Counted from the first letter of the stretch, positions 39,536 through 50,900 are shown. The stretch: 64,000 nt of DNA from Candidatus Colwellia aromaticivorans (GCF_003333305.1 NZ_QOLD01000095.1:1-64000); one strand, 5' to 3'. Numbers and translations are program-made. Notes: a model not told the origin generated them from the sequence alone.

Positions 39536-40500
39536 TAAAGTACCCCTGAGCTAAGTAAATCATGCATATTCATTGCACCAATGGGTTGCTGTTTCTCATT
39601 AACAATAATTAAGCCGTTAATTTTTTTGTCTTCCATTATGTTCAGTGCTTGTGCTGCTAACATATTACTTTGTGCGACTGTTGGTGATGTTGTCATTACA
39701 GAGGAGATTATGTCTTGATGAATATCTATTCTTTCATCTAAAATACGGCGTAAGTCCCCATCGGTGAATAAACCAACCAACTCTTTATTATCATTAACAA
39801 TAGCGGTCATGCCTAAGCCTTTTAGTGACATTTCTACTAGCGCTTCTTTGATTAGTGCTTGTTCGTGTACTACGGGTAAGCGTTCACCCTGATGCATGAT
39901 ATCCTTCAAGCATAATAATAAGCGTTTTCCTAAGCTCCCACCAGGGTGCGATAAAGCAAAGTCATCGGCGGTAAAATCTCGAGCATTAAGCAGAGCAACG
40001 GCAAGTGCATCCCCCATAACAAGCGTGGCTGTAGTACTTGACGTAGGTGCTAACCCTAACGGGCAAGCTTCAGTCGATACTTTTATGCAAACATGAGTGT
40101 CGGCTAATTTAGCTAAGGTAGACGTGGTATTACCCGTCATCGCAATAAGCTTAGCGCCGATGCGTTTGATTACTGGAATAATAGCTAAAACTTCACCAGT
40201 TTCACCAGAATTAGAAATAGTTAGTACTACGTCATCTTTGGTGATCATACCTAAGTCACCGTGGCTAGCTTCGCCGGGGTGAACAAAAAATGCGGGAGTT
40301 CCTGTACTGGCTAATGTGGCGGCTATTTTACCGCCGATATGGCCAGATTTACCCATACCAATAACGATAACGCGACCTTTACAGTTAAACATCAACTGGC
40401 AGGCATGTTCAAAACTGTCGTCAATATATTGCAATAACTCAGCAATTGCTTGTTGTTCAATGTTAATGACGTTCTTGGCAAGTTGTTTAAAATTTTTCAT
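39535..40500 (-). CDS. kdsD: Arabinose-5-phosphate isomerase KdsD
   Basis: A 321-residue protein with an N-terminal SIS isomerase domain (about 30-180: VIVIGMGKSGHIGGKIAATL, HPGEASHGDLGMI, LTISNSGETGEVL) and two C-terminal CBS domains (about 205-318). It converts ribulose 5-phosphate to arabinose 5-phosphate, the KDO precursor. Four genes downstream continue lipopolysaccharide production and export. Confidence 0.97.
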   Translation of the reverse strand: MKNFKQLAKNVINIEQQAIAELLQYIDDSFEHACQLMFNCKGRVIVIGMGKSGHIGGKIAATLASTGTPAFFVHPGEASHGDLGMITKDDVVLTISNSGETGEVLAIIPVIKRIGAKLIAMTGNTTSTLAKLADTHVCIKVSTEACPLGLAPTSSTTATLVMGDALAVALLNARDFTADDFALSHPGGSLGKRLLLCLKDIMHQGERLPVVHEQALIKEALVEMSLKGLGMTAIVNDNKELVGLFTDGDLRRILDERIDIHQDIISSVMTTSPTVAQSNMLAAQALNIMEDKKINGLIIVNEKQQPIGAMNMHDLLSSGVL

Positions 40501-40528
40501 GGCTCTAATTAATTAAATAAATAAGTGG

Positions 40529-41515
40529 TTAGCTAAAAGTGGTTTGGCTAAAAAGTAATATTTGATAAGCAATAAAGCTTACTAATAAGAGTGCACCTTT
40601 TGCGCGAGTAAGTCTAAAGTATCCGGATTTTCGACTAAAACATAATAGAAATAGTAAACCAGTAATGGCAATCATTACAGGGGCATCTCGAAAAGAGGCT
40701 TCTGGGTTTATCTGCCCAGGGGCTATTAAACCGGCGAAAGGTAGTACCGCTAATATATTAAATATATTAGAACCAACAATATTCCCCATGGCTAAATCGT
40801 CTTCTTTTTTCATTACACTGGCAATACTCGCTGCCAATTCGGGTAAACTTGTCCCTATGGCTATAACCGTTAAGCCGATAACTAAATCGCTAATGCCGTA
40901 TGCTTTAGCGATAAATATAGCGGAATCAACAAGAAAGTGCGCACTTGAAACTAACAGACTGATACCGACAATAAGCCAGAAAATAGATTTTACGGTACTC
41001 GTTGCTTCAGGTATTTCGTACTCAGCTTCAATAATCATCGGATCGTCAAGGCTATTATTATTTCGCTGCTTTATAGCTTTTATTAATAGAACAGAAATAA
41101 AAGCAAAAAAACCGACCATTAATATGAGACCTTCAGTAAAGCTAAAAAAGTCGTCTGAAAGCATCCAGTAGGCAAGTATCGTCAATATAAGTAACAGGGG
41201 TAGTTCTTGTTTAATTGTTGAGGAGGAAACCACTAAAGGTTTTATCAAAACGGTAAGTCCAAGCACTAGGGCAATATTTGTAATGTTAGAGCCAATAGCA
41301 TTACCGATGGCAGTATTAGGATTACCCTGAAGTGAAGCTGCTGCTGCTACCATCATTTCTGGCGCTGATGAGCCCATAGCAACTATAGTTAACCCTATAA
41401 TCATTGGAGAAATCCCAAGGTTTCTTGCTAAAGAGGAAGCCCCTAAAACAAACTTATCAGCACTCCAAACAAGTACTACAAGGGCAATTAATAAAATAAT
41501 AACGTGTTCTAACAT
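40529..41515 (-). CDS. yrbG: Calcium/sodium antiporter YrbG
   Basis: A 328-residue inner-membrane exchanger of the CaCA family with about ten helices. The inverted alpha-repeats are clear: GSSAPEM plus GNAIGSNITNIALVLGL in the first half and GTSLPELAASI plus MGNIVGSNIFNILAVL in the second. The gene opens the yrbG-kdsD-kdsC-lpt run, and is divergent from mlaF, exactly as in E. coli. Confidence 0.96.
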   Translation of the reverse strand: MLEHVIILLIALVVLVWSADKFVLGASSLARNLGISPMIIGLTIVAMGSSAPEMMVAAAASLQGNPNTAIGNAIGSNITNIALVLGLTVLIKPLVVSSSTIKQELPLLLILTILAYWMLSDDFFSFTEGLILMVGFFAFISVLLIKAIKQRNNNSLDDPMIIEAEYEIPEATSTVKSIFWLIVGISLLVSSAHFLVDSAIFIAKAYGISDLVIGLTVIAIGTSLPELAASIASVMKKEDDLAMGNIVGSNIFNILAVLPFAGLIAPGQINPEASFRDAPVMIAITGLLFLLCFSRKSGYFRLTRAKGALLLVSFIAYQILLFSQTTFS

Positions 41516-41547
41516 CTACAACTCCAATTAATATACCTAAATAACTT

Positions 41548-41864
41548 TAGGGTCTGTTGATCTTTCGATATTGTTTTTGCAGCTATTTATTGGGTCTTTA
41601 TACAAGGCAGAGCCTTTGTCATGTGGTGGTTCAGGACAATATGCTCCTGCATTGTCCATATAAGCTACATCCATGTAGCGTCACATAAAAAGGCGATAAC
41701 GCCGTAAAAATGACCAACAAACGCTGTCCGAAGGATTCGGCTAAAAGCGTTTTACTCTTTGTTGAGTAGTATTTGCTTAGAGTGACTAGGCTACACACCA
41801 CTCGCCGCGATTAAAATGCTTTTATCTCGAACAAAATTTAACCTCGAAAGGTCAACAGACCCTA
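41548..41864. repeat. 317-bp MITE-like element between yrbG and mlaF
   Basis: Near-perfect 21-bp inverted ends (one mismatch) begin TAGGGTCTGTTGA and close TCAACAGACCCTA. The interior has no convincing gene. It contains, at 41631-41680, a two-hairpin module with the palindrome GCTACATCCATGTAGC, which occurs in the opposite orientation inside the unrelated 312-bp element at 45300-45348. The rest of the 658-bp gap (41865-42173) must hold the mla promoter; I could not define its -10/-35 boxes. Confidence 0.88.
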
Positions 41865-42173
41865 GTGTAAAATATGAGGAATCTTAAGTTACTTGGCACA
41901 ACAAGTTAAATTGTCGCTGTTTGAGAGAGAAAAACAAAGTAATTAATGACTTCAAAGAGAAAATAGTTTGAGTTTGGTGTAATTTTATTCACTAGTTGAA
42001 AGAAAACCTAAGAAAAGCCCCTCTCTTAGGTTAGCTGACAAGTTTTTTTCTTTTAATTATTAATTTTTAGTGAACAATGATAAGTGCTCAGGTAAAATCC
42101 CTTTCTATTTTGAAGAAGCATCTTCTGTAATTCTTTTTAATAATAAATTAACCAACACCATTGATGTTATAAA

Positions 42174-43019
42174 ATGACGCTATCAGTAACAACGCCAGAA
42201 AACCTAATTGAAATTGAAAACCTTACCTTTTCAAGGGGTGAGCGTATTATTTATAATGATATTAGTTTATCTATTCCCGCAGGAAAAGTAACTGCGATTA
42301 TGGGACCAAGTGGTATTGGTAAAACGACATTATTACGTTTGATTGGCGGACAAATTAAACCGGACAGTGGTAAAATTTTATTATCAGGTAAAGATATTCC
42401 TAGTTTATCTCGTCATGAGCTATATGAAACACGTAAACGTATGAGCATGTTGTTTCAAAGTGGTGCGCTTTTTACCGATATGAGTGTTTATGACAACATC
42501 GCTTTTCCTATTCGTGAACATAGTAAGTTGCCAGAAAATATTATTGAAAAAATAGTATTGATGAAACTCGAAGCGGTAGGGTTACGTGGAGCTCGGTTTT
42601 TGCAACCTAGCGAACTCTCTGGGGGGATGGCACGCCGTGTGGCACTTGCGCGCGCAATTGCGCTTGATCCTGAAATAATCTTATACGATGAACCTTTTGC
42701 AGGTCAAGATCCCATTTCAATGGGAGTGATTGTCAGTTTAATTCGCTCACTTAGTGATGCTTTAGGATTAACATCTGTTGTCGTATCGCATGATGTTCCA
42801 GAGGTGATGAGTATTGCTGATTATATTTATATCGTTGCGGAACAAAAAATTATTGGTCATGGAACACCGGATCAAATTAGGCAAGATGACTCTGAATTAG
42901 TAAAACAATTTGTGCAAGGTAGAGCTGATGGCCCTGTACCATTTCATTATCAGGCGCCGAGTTATCAAAACGAACTTATTAAATTGTCACCCACTGCACA
43001 TACACGAGGGAAGGTATAA
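42174..43019 (+). CDS. mlaF: Phospholipid ABC transporter ATPase MlaF
   Basis: A 281-residue ABC ATPase with Walker [16 protein letters not shown], signature [20 protein letters not shown] and Walker [14 protein letters not shown]. It drives the MlaFEDB inner-membrane complex, which moves phospholipids between the membranes to preserve outer-membrane asymmetry. Its stop overlaps the mlaE start. The 5' leader lacks an obvious Shine-Dalgarno sequence. Confidence 0.97.
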   Translation: MTLSVTTPENLIEIENLTFSRGERIIYNDISLSIPAGKVTAIMGPSGIGKTTLLRLIGGQIKPDSGKILLSGKDIPSLSRHELYETRKRMSMLFQSGALFTDMSVYDNIAFPIREHSKLPENIIEKIVLMKLEAVGLRGARFLQPSELSGGMARRVALARAIALDPEIILYDEPFAGQDPISMGVIVSLIRSLSDALGLTSVVVSHDVPEVMSIADYIYIVAEQKIIGHGTPDQIRQDDSELVKQFVQGRADGPVPFHYQAPSYQNELIKLSPTAHTRGKV

Positions 43020-43795
43020 TGGGGCAGTTACAATTATTAGGGCGAAATACCTTAGCACTGATAAGCGGCTTAGGGCGTGCGGTTATTGTGTTACTTTCAG
43101 CTTTATTACATAAGCCAAATCCACGCAAAGGTATTCCGTTATTATTACAGCAACTTTATAGCGTTGGTGTGATGTCATTGATTATTATCGTGGTGTCAGG
43201 TGCTTTTATCGGCATGGTGTTGGCATTGCAGGGCTACACCATCTTGGTTAGTTATGGCGCTGAAGCAAGTTTAGGCCCAATGGTAGCATTATCATTATTA
43301 CGTGAATTAGGTCCTGTTGTTGCGGCATTATTATTTGCTGGTAGGGCGGGCTCAGCGCTAACAGCTGAAATTGGTTTAATGAAAGCGACTGAACAATTAT
43401 CTAGCTTAGAAATGATGGCTGTTGATCCACTACGCCGTGTAATAGCACCGCGCTTCTGGGCTGGTTTTATTAGCTTACCTCTGTTGGCTGCTATTTTTTC
43501 TATGGTAGGTATTCTCGGTGCACATTTGGTTGGTGTTGACTGGCTAGGTGTTGATGGAGGAACCTTTTGGTCAGTCATGCAAGATCAAGTCGATTTTAAT
43601 AAAGATATTTTAAACGGCATTATTAAGAGTGTTGTTTTTGCGTTTGTAGTGACTTGGATAGCGGTATATAAAGGTTATGATTGTGAACCCACCTCTGAAG
43701 GTATTTCTCGGGCGACTACCTCGACTGTGGTACAATCATCGTTATTAGTTTTAGCATTAGATTTTATTTTAACGGCATTGATGTTTGCAAGATAA
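43019..43795 (+). CDS. mlaE: Phospholipid ABC transporter permease MlaE
   Basis: A 258-residue permease with five or six helices and family sequences [40 protein letters not shown] and [20 protein letters not shown]. It is the membrane channel subunit of the Mla complex. The start overlaps mlaF (TAATG). The gap to mlaD carries a 14-bp tandem repeat. Confidence 0.97.
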   Translation: MGQLQLLGRNTLALISGLGRAVIVLLSALLHKPNPRKGIPLLLQQLYSVGVMSLIIIVVSGAFIGMVLALQGYTILVSYGAEASLGPMVALSLLRELGPVVAALLFAGRAGSALTAEIGLMKATEQLSSLEMMAVDPLRRVIAPRFWAGFISLPLLAAIFSMVGILGAHLVGVDWLGVDGGTFWSVMQDQVDFNKDILNGIIKSVVFAFVVTWIAVYKGYDCEPTSEGISRATTSTVVQSSLLVLALDFILTALMFAR

Positions 43796-43807
43796 AGATA
43801 AGCTAAT

Positions 43808-43844
43808 AGTTTTGAGTTCACAGTTTTGAGTTCACAGTTTAGAG
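43808..43844. repeat. 14-bp tandem repeat between mlaE and mlaD
   Basis: AGTTTTGAGTTCAC occurs twice in tandem (43808-43821 and 43822-43835), then a degenerate partial unit. It is upstream of the mlaD ribosome-binding region. I see no function. Confidence 0.75.
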
Positions 43845-43878
43845 TTTAAGAAAATTTATAAGGCGTTTGGTGAAAGGC

Positions 43879-44358
43879 ATGATGTCAAAAAAAATAGAAT
43901 TAATGGTCGGTGTTTTTGTTGCTTTAGGTATTGCAGCATTACTTATGTTATCACTGAAAGTCGCTAATACAGGTATTACAGGTGGAGGAGAAAGTTATAA
44001 TTTATTTGCCAAGTTTGATAACATTGGTGGTTTAAAAGTACGCTCACCAATAAAAGTGGGTGGTGTTGTTGTTGGCCGTGTTAGTGATATAACCCTTGAT
44101 GAAGAAGATTACACGCCAGTGGTTACTATGAAAATATATAGTGAATACAACCAGTTTTCAGAAGCAACATCCGTCGCTATTTTAACCGCAGGCTTATTGG
44201 GTGAACAATACATTGGTTTACAGCCAGGCTTTATGGATGAGTCATTGGAAATGGAAATTTTACAACCAAATGATTTTATTGAAGATACCAAACCTGCTTT
44301 AGTGCTGGAAGAATTAATAGGACAGTTTTTATTTAGCCAAGGGAGCGGTGATGAGTAA
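43879..44358 (+). CDS. mlaD: Phospholipid transport protein MlaD (MCE domain)
   Basis: A protein of about 159 residues with one membrane helix (ELMVGVFVALGIAALLMLSL) and an MCE domain (about 35-115): YNLFAKFDNIGGLKVRSPIK, VGGVVVGRVSDI, AGLLGEQYIGL. It forms the hexameric periplasmic ring of the Mla complex. Two ATGs (43879, 43882) follow GAAAGG; upstream in-frame TTG and GTG codons at 43867 and 43870 are less likely. It lacks the long C-terminal tail of the E. coli protein. It overlaps mlaC (TAATG). Confidence 0.95.
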   Translation: MMSKKIELMVGVFVALGIAALLMLSLKVANTGITGGGESYNLFAKFDNIGGLKVRSPIKVGGVVVGRVSDITLDEEDYTPVVTMKIYSEYNQFSEATSVAILTAGLLGEQYIGLQPGFMDESLEMEILQPNDFIEDTKPALVLEELIGQFLFSQGSGDE

Positions 44359-45113
44359 TGAAAATGAAACATTTAAATAAGATAAAGTTAATGAATCCAT
44401 CATTATTGATATTAGCTATAGTGGCAAGCTTATTCAGCGTTAGTCTATTTGCGTATGATGAAGCACAAGCCGATAAATTATCTGAGGATACAACACAGCA
44501 ATCGACAAGTACTGCTCGTATTTATGTTGATAAAAAAGATCCTTATTTAATGATTAAAACTGTTGCCACTAAAACGTTTAAACGTTTTGCTGATGAACAT
44601 CAAGCAATTCAAGTTAATCCAAACATACTTAAAAATATAGTTCGAGAAGAACTAATGCCATATATTAATTATAAATATTCCGCATTTAAGGTGATTGGTA
44701 AGCATTTAAAGAAAACAACAGCGCAAGAGCGCAAAGACTTTGTGCCAGTATTTCGAGATTATTTAGTGACCTCATATGCGCAAGTGTTCACCTTATATGA
44801 TAATCAACCAGTTGAATTTGCACCGGCAAAGAACTTTAGCGATAAAAAAATTGTTGCTGTAAATACCCGTGTTATTATGCAAGGAAGAGATAACATTGAT
44901 GTCTCTTTCAAAGTAAGAAAAAATAGAAAAACTAATGAGTGGAAAGCATTCGATATGGTTGCTGAGGGAGTCAGTTTACTTGACAGTAAACAAGCAGAAT
45001 TGGGCGGTGTGATTCGTCAAAAAGGTCTTCCTTATGTGACTGAATTATTAAAGAAAAAAAGTGAACGCGATATAGTTTTTAAAACTAAATCAGTGAAAAA
45101 CAAATCGGGTTAA
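44358..45113 (+). CDS. mlaC: Phospholipid-binding periplasmic protein MlaC
   Basis: A 251-residue secreted protein. A signal peptide spans about 10-32 (NPSLLILAIVASLFSVSLFA). The MlaC/Ttg2D fold follows: DPYLMIKTVATKTFKRFADE, then ARKD-like basic helices and WKAFDMVAEGVSLLDSKQAE. It ferries phospholipid between MlaA-OmpC and MlaD. In this genome a 312-bp element lies between it and mlaB. Confidence 0.95.
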   Translation: MKMKHLNKIKLMNPSLLILAIVASLFSVSLFAYDEAQADKLSEDTTQQSTSTARIYVDKKDPYLMIKTVATKTFKRFADEHQAIQVNPNILKNIVREELMPYINYKYSAFKVIGKHLKKTTAQERKDFVPVFRDYLVTSYAQVFTLYDNQPVEFAPAKNFSDKKIVAVNTRVIMQGRDNIDVSFKVRKNRKTNEWKAFDMVAEGVSLLDSKQAELGGVIRQKGLPYVTELLKKKSERDIVFKTKSVKNKSG

Positions 45114-45118
45114 GGTAC

Positions 45119-45430
45119 ATACTCATAATACTTCAAAATGTCTGTTTCAGGACGCTTGAGCGACTCATGATCAAGGCGCTTGTTTTTATTAATGGTTGCT
45201 CCCTTAAAAAAAGGAGCAACGATGAGCGTGATTTGCTCATACGTCCCCGCAGGGCGAGTTTAAAAGGCTTATATGCGACGTTATTGATTTCGACAATGGC
45301 GCTACATGGATGTAGCTTACTAGAGAATGCAGGAGCACATTCTCCTGAACAACCATTCTCTTTAATCAATGCCTTGCCTCTAAGCCTTTTAATTCTCGCT
45401 GAAACGAGTATTTCGAGGTAATATGAGTAT
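45119..45430. repeat. 312-bp MITE-like element between mlaC and mlaB
   Basis: The ends are imperfect inverted repeats of about 32 bp, starting ATACTCATAATACTTCAAAA on the left and finishing GAGGTAATATGAGTAT on the right. The centre has ACGTTATTGATTTCGA and, further on, ACAACCATTCTC and AATCAATGCCTTGC, shared with the 193-bp element at 34399. Between them is a nested two-hairpin module (45300-45348) with GCTACATGGATGTAGC. It fills the whole mlaC-mlaB gap. Weak reading frames on both strands of the element are not believable genes. Confidence 0.88.
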
Positions 45431-45439
45431 ATTGAACGT

Positions 45440-45736
45440 ATGACAATAATATCCTTAAATATCACTACTACGCCAGTTGAACTTAGTGGTGAGTTAACCC
45501 GACATTCTATTATGCAAATAACAAAAGAAAGCATTAAAGCCTTATTTTTACCCTCATCAACTACACTTGATTTAGCACAAATAACGCGAATAGACACCGC
45601 TGGATTAGCTTGGCTTTTCTATTTATTAGAACAAGCAAATATTGAGGGCTGTCAATTATCTTTTGTTAACATACCCACTAAACTAGATAAACTCATTCGC
45701 TTAAGTGGCGTTGAGGGCTTTTTGCCAGTTCAATAA
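45440..45736 (+). CDS. mlaB: STAS-domain protein MlaB
   Basis: A 98-residue STAS protein with the motif LDLAQITRIDTAGLAWLFYL. MlaB binds MlaF and is needed for stability and activity of the ABC complex. Its ATG lies ten bases after the right end of the 312-bp repeat element and has no strong Shine-Dalgarno site, so expression may have been changed by the insertion. Confidence 0.93.
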   Translation: MTIISLNITTTPVELSGELTRHSIMQITKESIKALFLPSSTTLDLAQITRIDTAGLAWLFYLLEQANIEGCQLSFVNIPTKLDKLIRLSGVEGFLPVQ

Positions 45737-45738
45737 TA

Positions 45739-45897
45739 ATACCAATTAAATTAATTAAGGGGTCAAATTTTAATGAAGATAAATTTTCAAGAACAAGGCG
45801 CTTGATTGACCAATAGCTGGCTATTGGGATTGAAAGCAACAATGTTATTGGATATTTAGACCATTTAAAAAGATCACTTAGTTAGTTTGATTGGTAT
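45739..45897. repeat. 159-bp MITE-like element, copy 1
   Basis: Inverted ends are ATACCAATTAAA and TTTGATTGGTAT (11 of 12 match). The whole sequence is nearly identical to 53821-53979, which is exactly the same length. It fills the gap between the mlaB stop (45736) and ibaG. A short palindrome (CAAGTGATTCATTAATTCAC, then TTG) follows directly. Confidence 0.93.
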
Positions 45898-45954
45898 AAG
45901 ATCAAGTGATTCATTAATTCACTTGGTGTAAATAACCAGATTGAGGAACGACTC

Positions 45955-46206
45955 TTGGAAGTACAAGAAATTGAAAAACTAATTAACGACGCACTAACGC
46001 TTGATGAACTTCAAGTTAAATTCGACGGTTCACAATGTAGTGTTGTCGCGGTAGCTGATATGTTTGGTGATTTATCACGTGTTAAACGTCAACAAGTGGT
46101 ATTTGCAACGTTAGCAGATGCTATTAAAGACGGAAGTATTCATGCTGTTACAGTAAAAACCTTTACTAAAGCACAATGGCAACGTGATAAATTGTTTAAT
46201 ATGTAA
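45955..46206 (+). CDS. ibaG: BolA-family protein IbaG
   Basis: An 83-residue BolA-like protein with FDGSQCSVVAVADMFGDLSR, then VKRQQVVFATLADAIKDGSI, then HAVTVKTFTKAQW. The conserved Cys and His can share an Fe-S cluster with a monothiol glutaredoxin. The start is TTG at 45955, preceded at about eight bases by TGAGGAA; there is no in-frame ATG that keeps the family N-terminus. It lies between mla and murA, as in E. coli. Confidence 0.94.
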   Translation: MEVQEIEKLINDALTLDELQVKFDGSQCSVVAVADMFGDLSRVKRQQVVFATLADAIKDGSIHAVTVKTFTKAQWQRDKLFNM

Positions 46207-46226
46207 AGGCATGTAATACTGGTTAT

Positions 46227-46266
46227 ACTCAAGTTACTTCAAAATGCATTTTGAAGTAGCTTGAGT
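46227..46266. repeat. 40-bp near-perfect palindrome between ibaG and murA
   Basis: The 20-base half ACTCAAGTTACTTCAAAATG is followed by its own reverse complement with a single mismatched pair. The half-site matches the terminal repeat of the 312-bp element at 45119, so this looks like a solo or internally deleted form of that family. It could also act as a hairpin in the ibaG-murA transcript. Confidence 0.9.
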
Positions 46267-46309
46267 CTATATAGTCAATTTATTTTATTCATTTATAAGT
46301 AAGAAGTAA

Positions 46310-47593
<1,284 letters not shown>

Positions 47594-47770
47594 TGCTTCG
47601 ACTGCTCATACTTCGCGCTCAGCATGAACGGCGGTGTATATCTGTTCGGCTGTATATATTCCGTTTACCTGTGCATATTCCGTTTGCCTGTGCATATTCC
47701 GTTTGTCCTGAGCCGGTCGAAGGAAGCTTGTCGCCCTTCGACTATTCGTTCCTCATGCTCAGGATGAGCG
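47594..47770. repeat. Cluster of CCTTCGAC-type repeats with a 19-bp tandem array
   Basis: Three copies of the dispersed element lie after murA: one at 47596-47632 (CTTCGACTGCTCATACTTCG), one inverted ending in TCCTGAGCCGGTCGAAGGAA, and one at 47729-47768 (CCCTTCGACTATTCGTTCCT). In the middle, a 19-bp unit (TATTCCGTTT(A/G)CCTGTGCA) occurs twice plus a partial third (47657 onwards), made from the CCGTTTGTCCTGAG edge of the element. The gap runs to 47955; its last part holds the putA control region. Confidence 0.88.
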
Positions 47771-47889
47771 GATATTTTTCATTTGTCACCTTTTTGATAG
47801 GCTAAATTGCCCAAAATAACCAGCACACTCTGCCTACTTCAAATTAAAATTCCTGCTCAAACTTATCATTAAAATAAAGCTAACTATAA

Positions 47890-47936
47890 TAACTACAGAT
47901 AGTATTAGTTTGAATAACTACAAATAGTACTAGTTT
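47890..47936 (+). promoter_or_regulatory. Direct 22-bp repeat upstream of putA, possible operator
   Basis: Two copies of TAACTACARATAGTAYTAGT followed by TT, at 47890-47911 and 47915-47936, have a 25-bp period and two differences. They end 19 bp before the putA ATG, overlapping where the promoter or leader must be. Because this PutA has no DNA-binding domain, another regulator should control the gene, and this repeat is a candidate site. That is inference. Confidence 0.55.
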
Positions 47937-47955
47937 TCACTTTTGAGGATTCTCC

Positions 47956-50900
47956 ATGCTTTTCACTGGCTCGTTAACTACTGATTGCCCTATTCGTCAA
48001 AAAATCCGTGAATTTTATCGTATTGATGAAAATGTTGCTGTTGATCATATTCTTCCTTTTGCTGAGATAAATGTTAGTGCTAGAAGCCGTGCTTGGGAAC
48101 GCGCGCGTAAAATAGTTTTACAAATCCGTGATGATCAATCAGGCAATGGCGCTATTGATGCATTATTAAATGAATATTCACTGTCTACAGAAGAAGGCGT
48201 GGTATTAATGTGTTTAGCTGAAGCTTTGTTACGTGTACCTGATAAGCACACACAGGATGCGTTAATACGCGATAAAATTTCTCACGGTCAATGGAGTACA
48301 CACTTAGGCTCCAGTGATTCTCTTTTTGTTAATGCTTCCTCATGGGGGTTATTGATTACTGGCTCTATGGTTGATTATGCCGACAAACGTAAACAAGATA
48401 GGTTTGGTTTATTGAAAAAAACACTCGGTCGATTAGGTGAGCCTGTTATTAGAAAGTCGATGAACTATGCCATGAAAATTATGGGTGAGCAGTTTGTTAT
48501 GGGAGAAACTATTGATGCGGCAACTAACCGTGCGGCAACAAAAGAGCAACAAGGTTATGTTTATTCTTATGACATGCTTGGCGAAGGCGCTCGTACCATG
48601 GCTGATGCAGATCGATATTTAAAATCCTACCAAGACGCTATTAAATCTATAGGTCAGGTAGCTTTGGCATCAGGTAAAAATGATCCCCGTCGAGTGCCAG
48701 GCATTTCAGTAAAATTATCGGCTATCCACCCACGTTATGAATTTACCCATAAATCACGAGCGATGGCTGAAATAGTCCCTAAATTGAAAGCTCTTTGTTT
48801 GCAGGCCAAGCAGTATAATATTGGTCTAACGATTGATGCTGAAGAATCTGAGCGTTTAGAACTTTCATTAGATATTATTGAAGCCGTTTTTACTGATACC
48901 GATTTAGGCGATTGGCAAGGCTTTGGAATGGCACTACAAGCGTATCAAAAACGTGCCATGTTTGTCGTTGAATGGCTTCGAGCACTAACGCTACGAACTA
49001 ACCGTCGTATGATGGTACGGCTAGTAAAAGGTGCTTATTGGGATACTGAGATTAAAAATGCCCAAAAAGATGGTATGGCTCATTTCCCTGTATTTACCCG
49101 TAAATCATCCACTGATGTTTCTTATCACGCCTGTGCCAATAAGCTACTTGATTATCGCGATAGTATTTATCCGCAGTTTGCTACGCACAATGCCTATACC
49201 GCCGCCACTATAGTTGAGTTAGCGGGTGATGATAAGCAAGGTTTTGAATTTCAATGTTTACATGGAATGGGAGATTCCTTATATGATCAAATTGTTGCTG
49301 GTGAGGGTATTCAATGTCGTATTTATGCACCTGTGGGGCATCATGAAGATTTACTGGCTTACCTAGTACGTCGGCTATTAGAAAACGGAGCTAACTCTTC
49401 ATTTGTTAATGCCATTGTAGATGAAGCGAGACCGGTGGAGTCGTTACTTGAAGATCCCGTTGAGAAAACCCAGCGCTTGAAAATAAAATATAATAAGCAA
49501 ATTATCATGCCTATTGATTTGTACCGTGATGAAAGTAAGCGTAGTGAGTGTGATGTTTTAGCAAGTAGAGATAATTCAAAGGGTTTAGATTTAACTGATA
49601 TTAACGAAATAATGCCTTTAAAGTCAGCGTTAGATAATTGGTTTGTTGGTCATTTACTTAATAAAAATGAAGTACCAGAGGGCGCTAATGCTGTAAAAAA
49701 CCCTGCCAAGCATAGTGAAATAATAGGCTTTCATTATCATCACTCTGAAGATGATATACGGTCTTTGATAGACAAAGCTGAGAGTGCTTTTACTTCATGG
49801 TCAACAACATCTGTGAATGAGCGAGCGGCTTTGCTGTATCGTATCGGTGATATTTTAGAACGTCATATGAATGAGTTAATTGCCCTTTGCATTAAAGAAG
49901 CGGGAAAAACGGCTCAAGATGGTATTGATGAAGTACGAGAAACAGTTGATTTTTGCAGATATTATGCTGCGCGTGCCATTGAATTAAGTGCAGATGAAAG
50001 GATAGAAGCCCGTGGTGTAGTCTTATGTATTAGCCCATGGAATTTTCCGTTAGCGATATTTTTAGGGCAAGTGGCAGCCGCTATTGTTACCGGTAATACG
50101 GTAATAGCAAAACCAGCAGAGCAAACTGGGCTAATTGCTTTACGCGCTATTGAGTTGATGCACTCGGTGGGTTTACCGATAAATGTAGTGCAAGCGGTCA
50201 TTGCGCCAGGACGTGTTGTTGGCTCGGTCATTGTGCCAGATGAACGTGTTGCTGCAGTAATGTTTACTGGCTCTACTGAAACAGGAACCCGTATTTCACA
50301 ATCCTTAGCTAAGCGCGGTGGTGATCAAGTGCCATTCATCGCTGAAACAGGTGGCCAAAACTGCATGATAGTTGATTCAACGGCTTTACCTGAGCAAGTA
50401 GTCGATGATGTTATCTCATCGGGCTTCCAATCAGCAGGCCAACGATGTTCAGCATTAAGAGTATTATTTCTACAAGAAGATATTGCCGATAAAGTTATTA
50501 CAATGCTTAAAGGCGCCTTAGCTGAGTTACACGTTGGTGATCCTGCAAGATTAAGTACTGATATTGGCCCGGTTATCGATCAAAAAGCCCTTGATGCCCT
50601 TAATGCTCACAGTGATTATATGCAAACCAATGGCAAGTTATTGTATCAGTGTGCTTTATTTGATGGCAAAGCTGATGAAAATAATACTGATAAAGATGGT
50701 CACTTCTTCTTTGCCCCACGTTTGTATGAAATTAGTGATATTGATGTATTAACTAAAGAGGTTTTTGGTCCTTGCGTGCATATTGTTCGTTTTAAAGGCA
50801 ATGAAATTGAACAAGTTGTTGAAAAAGTTAATGGCACAGGTTTTGGTTTAACGATGGGTATTCATACGCGTATTGAACACCGAGCTATAGAATTAGCTAA

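Noticed and set aside
41548-41864. A complete insertion sequence
   Set aside because: The element has inverted ends but only 317 bp and no transposase frame, so it is at most a non-autonomous derivative.
45133-45597. Minus-strand frame of 154 codons and a plus-strand frame of 84 codons (45167-45421)
   Set aside because: Both lie in the 312-bp repeat element; the minus-strand frame also runs antisense through mlaB. Neither looks like a known protein.
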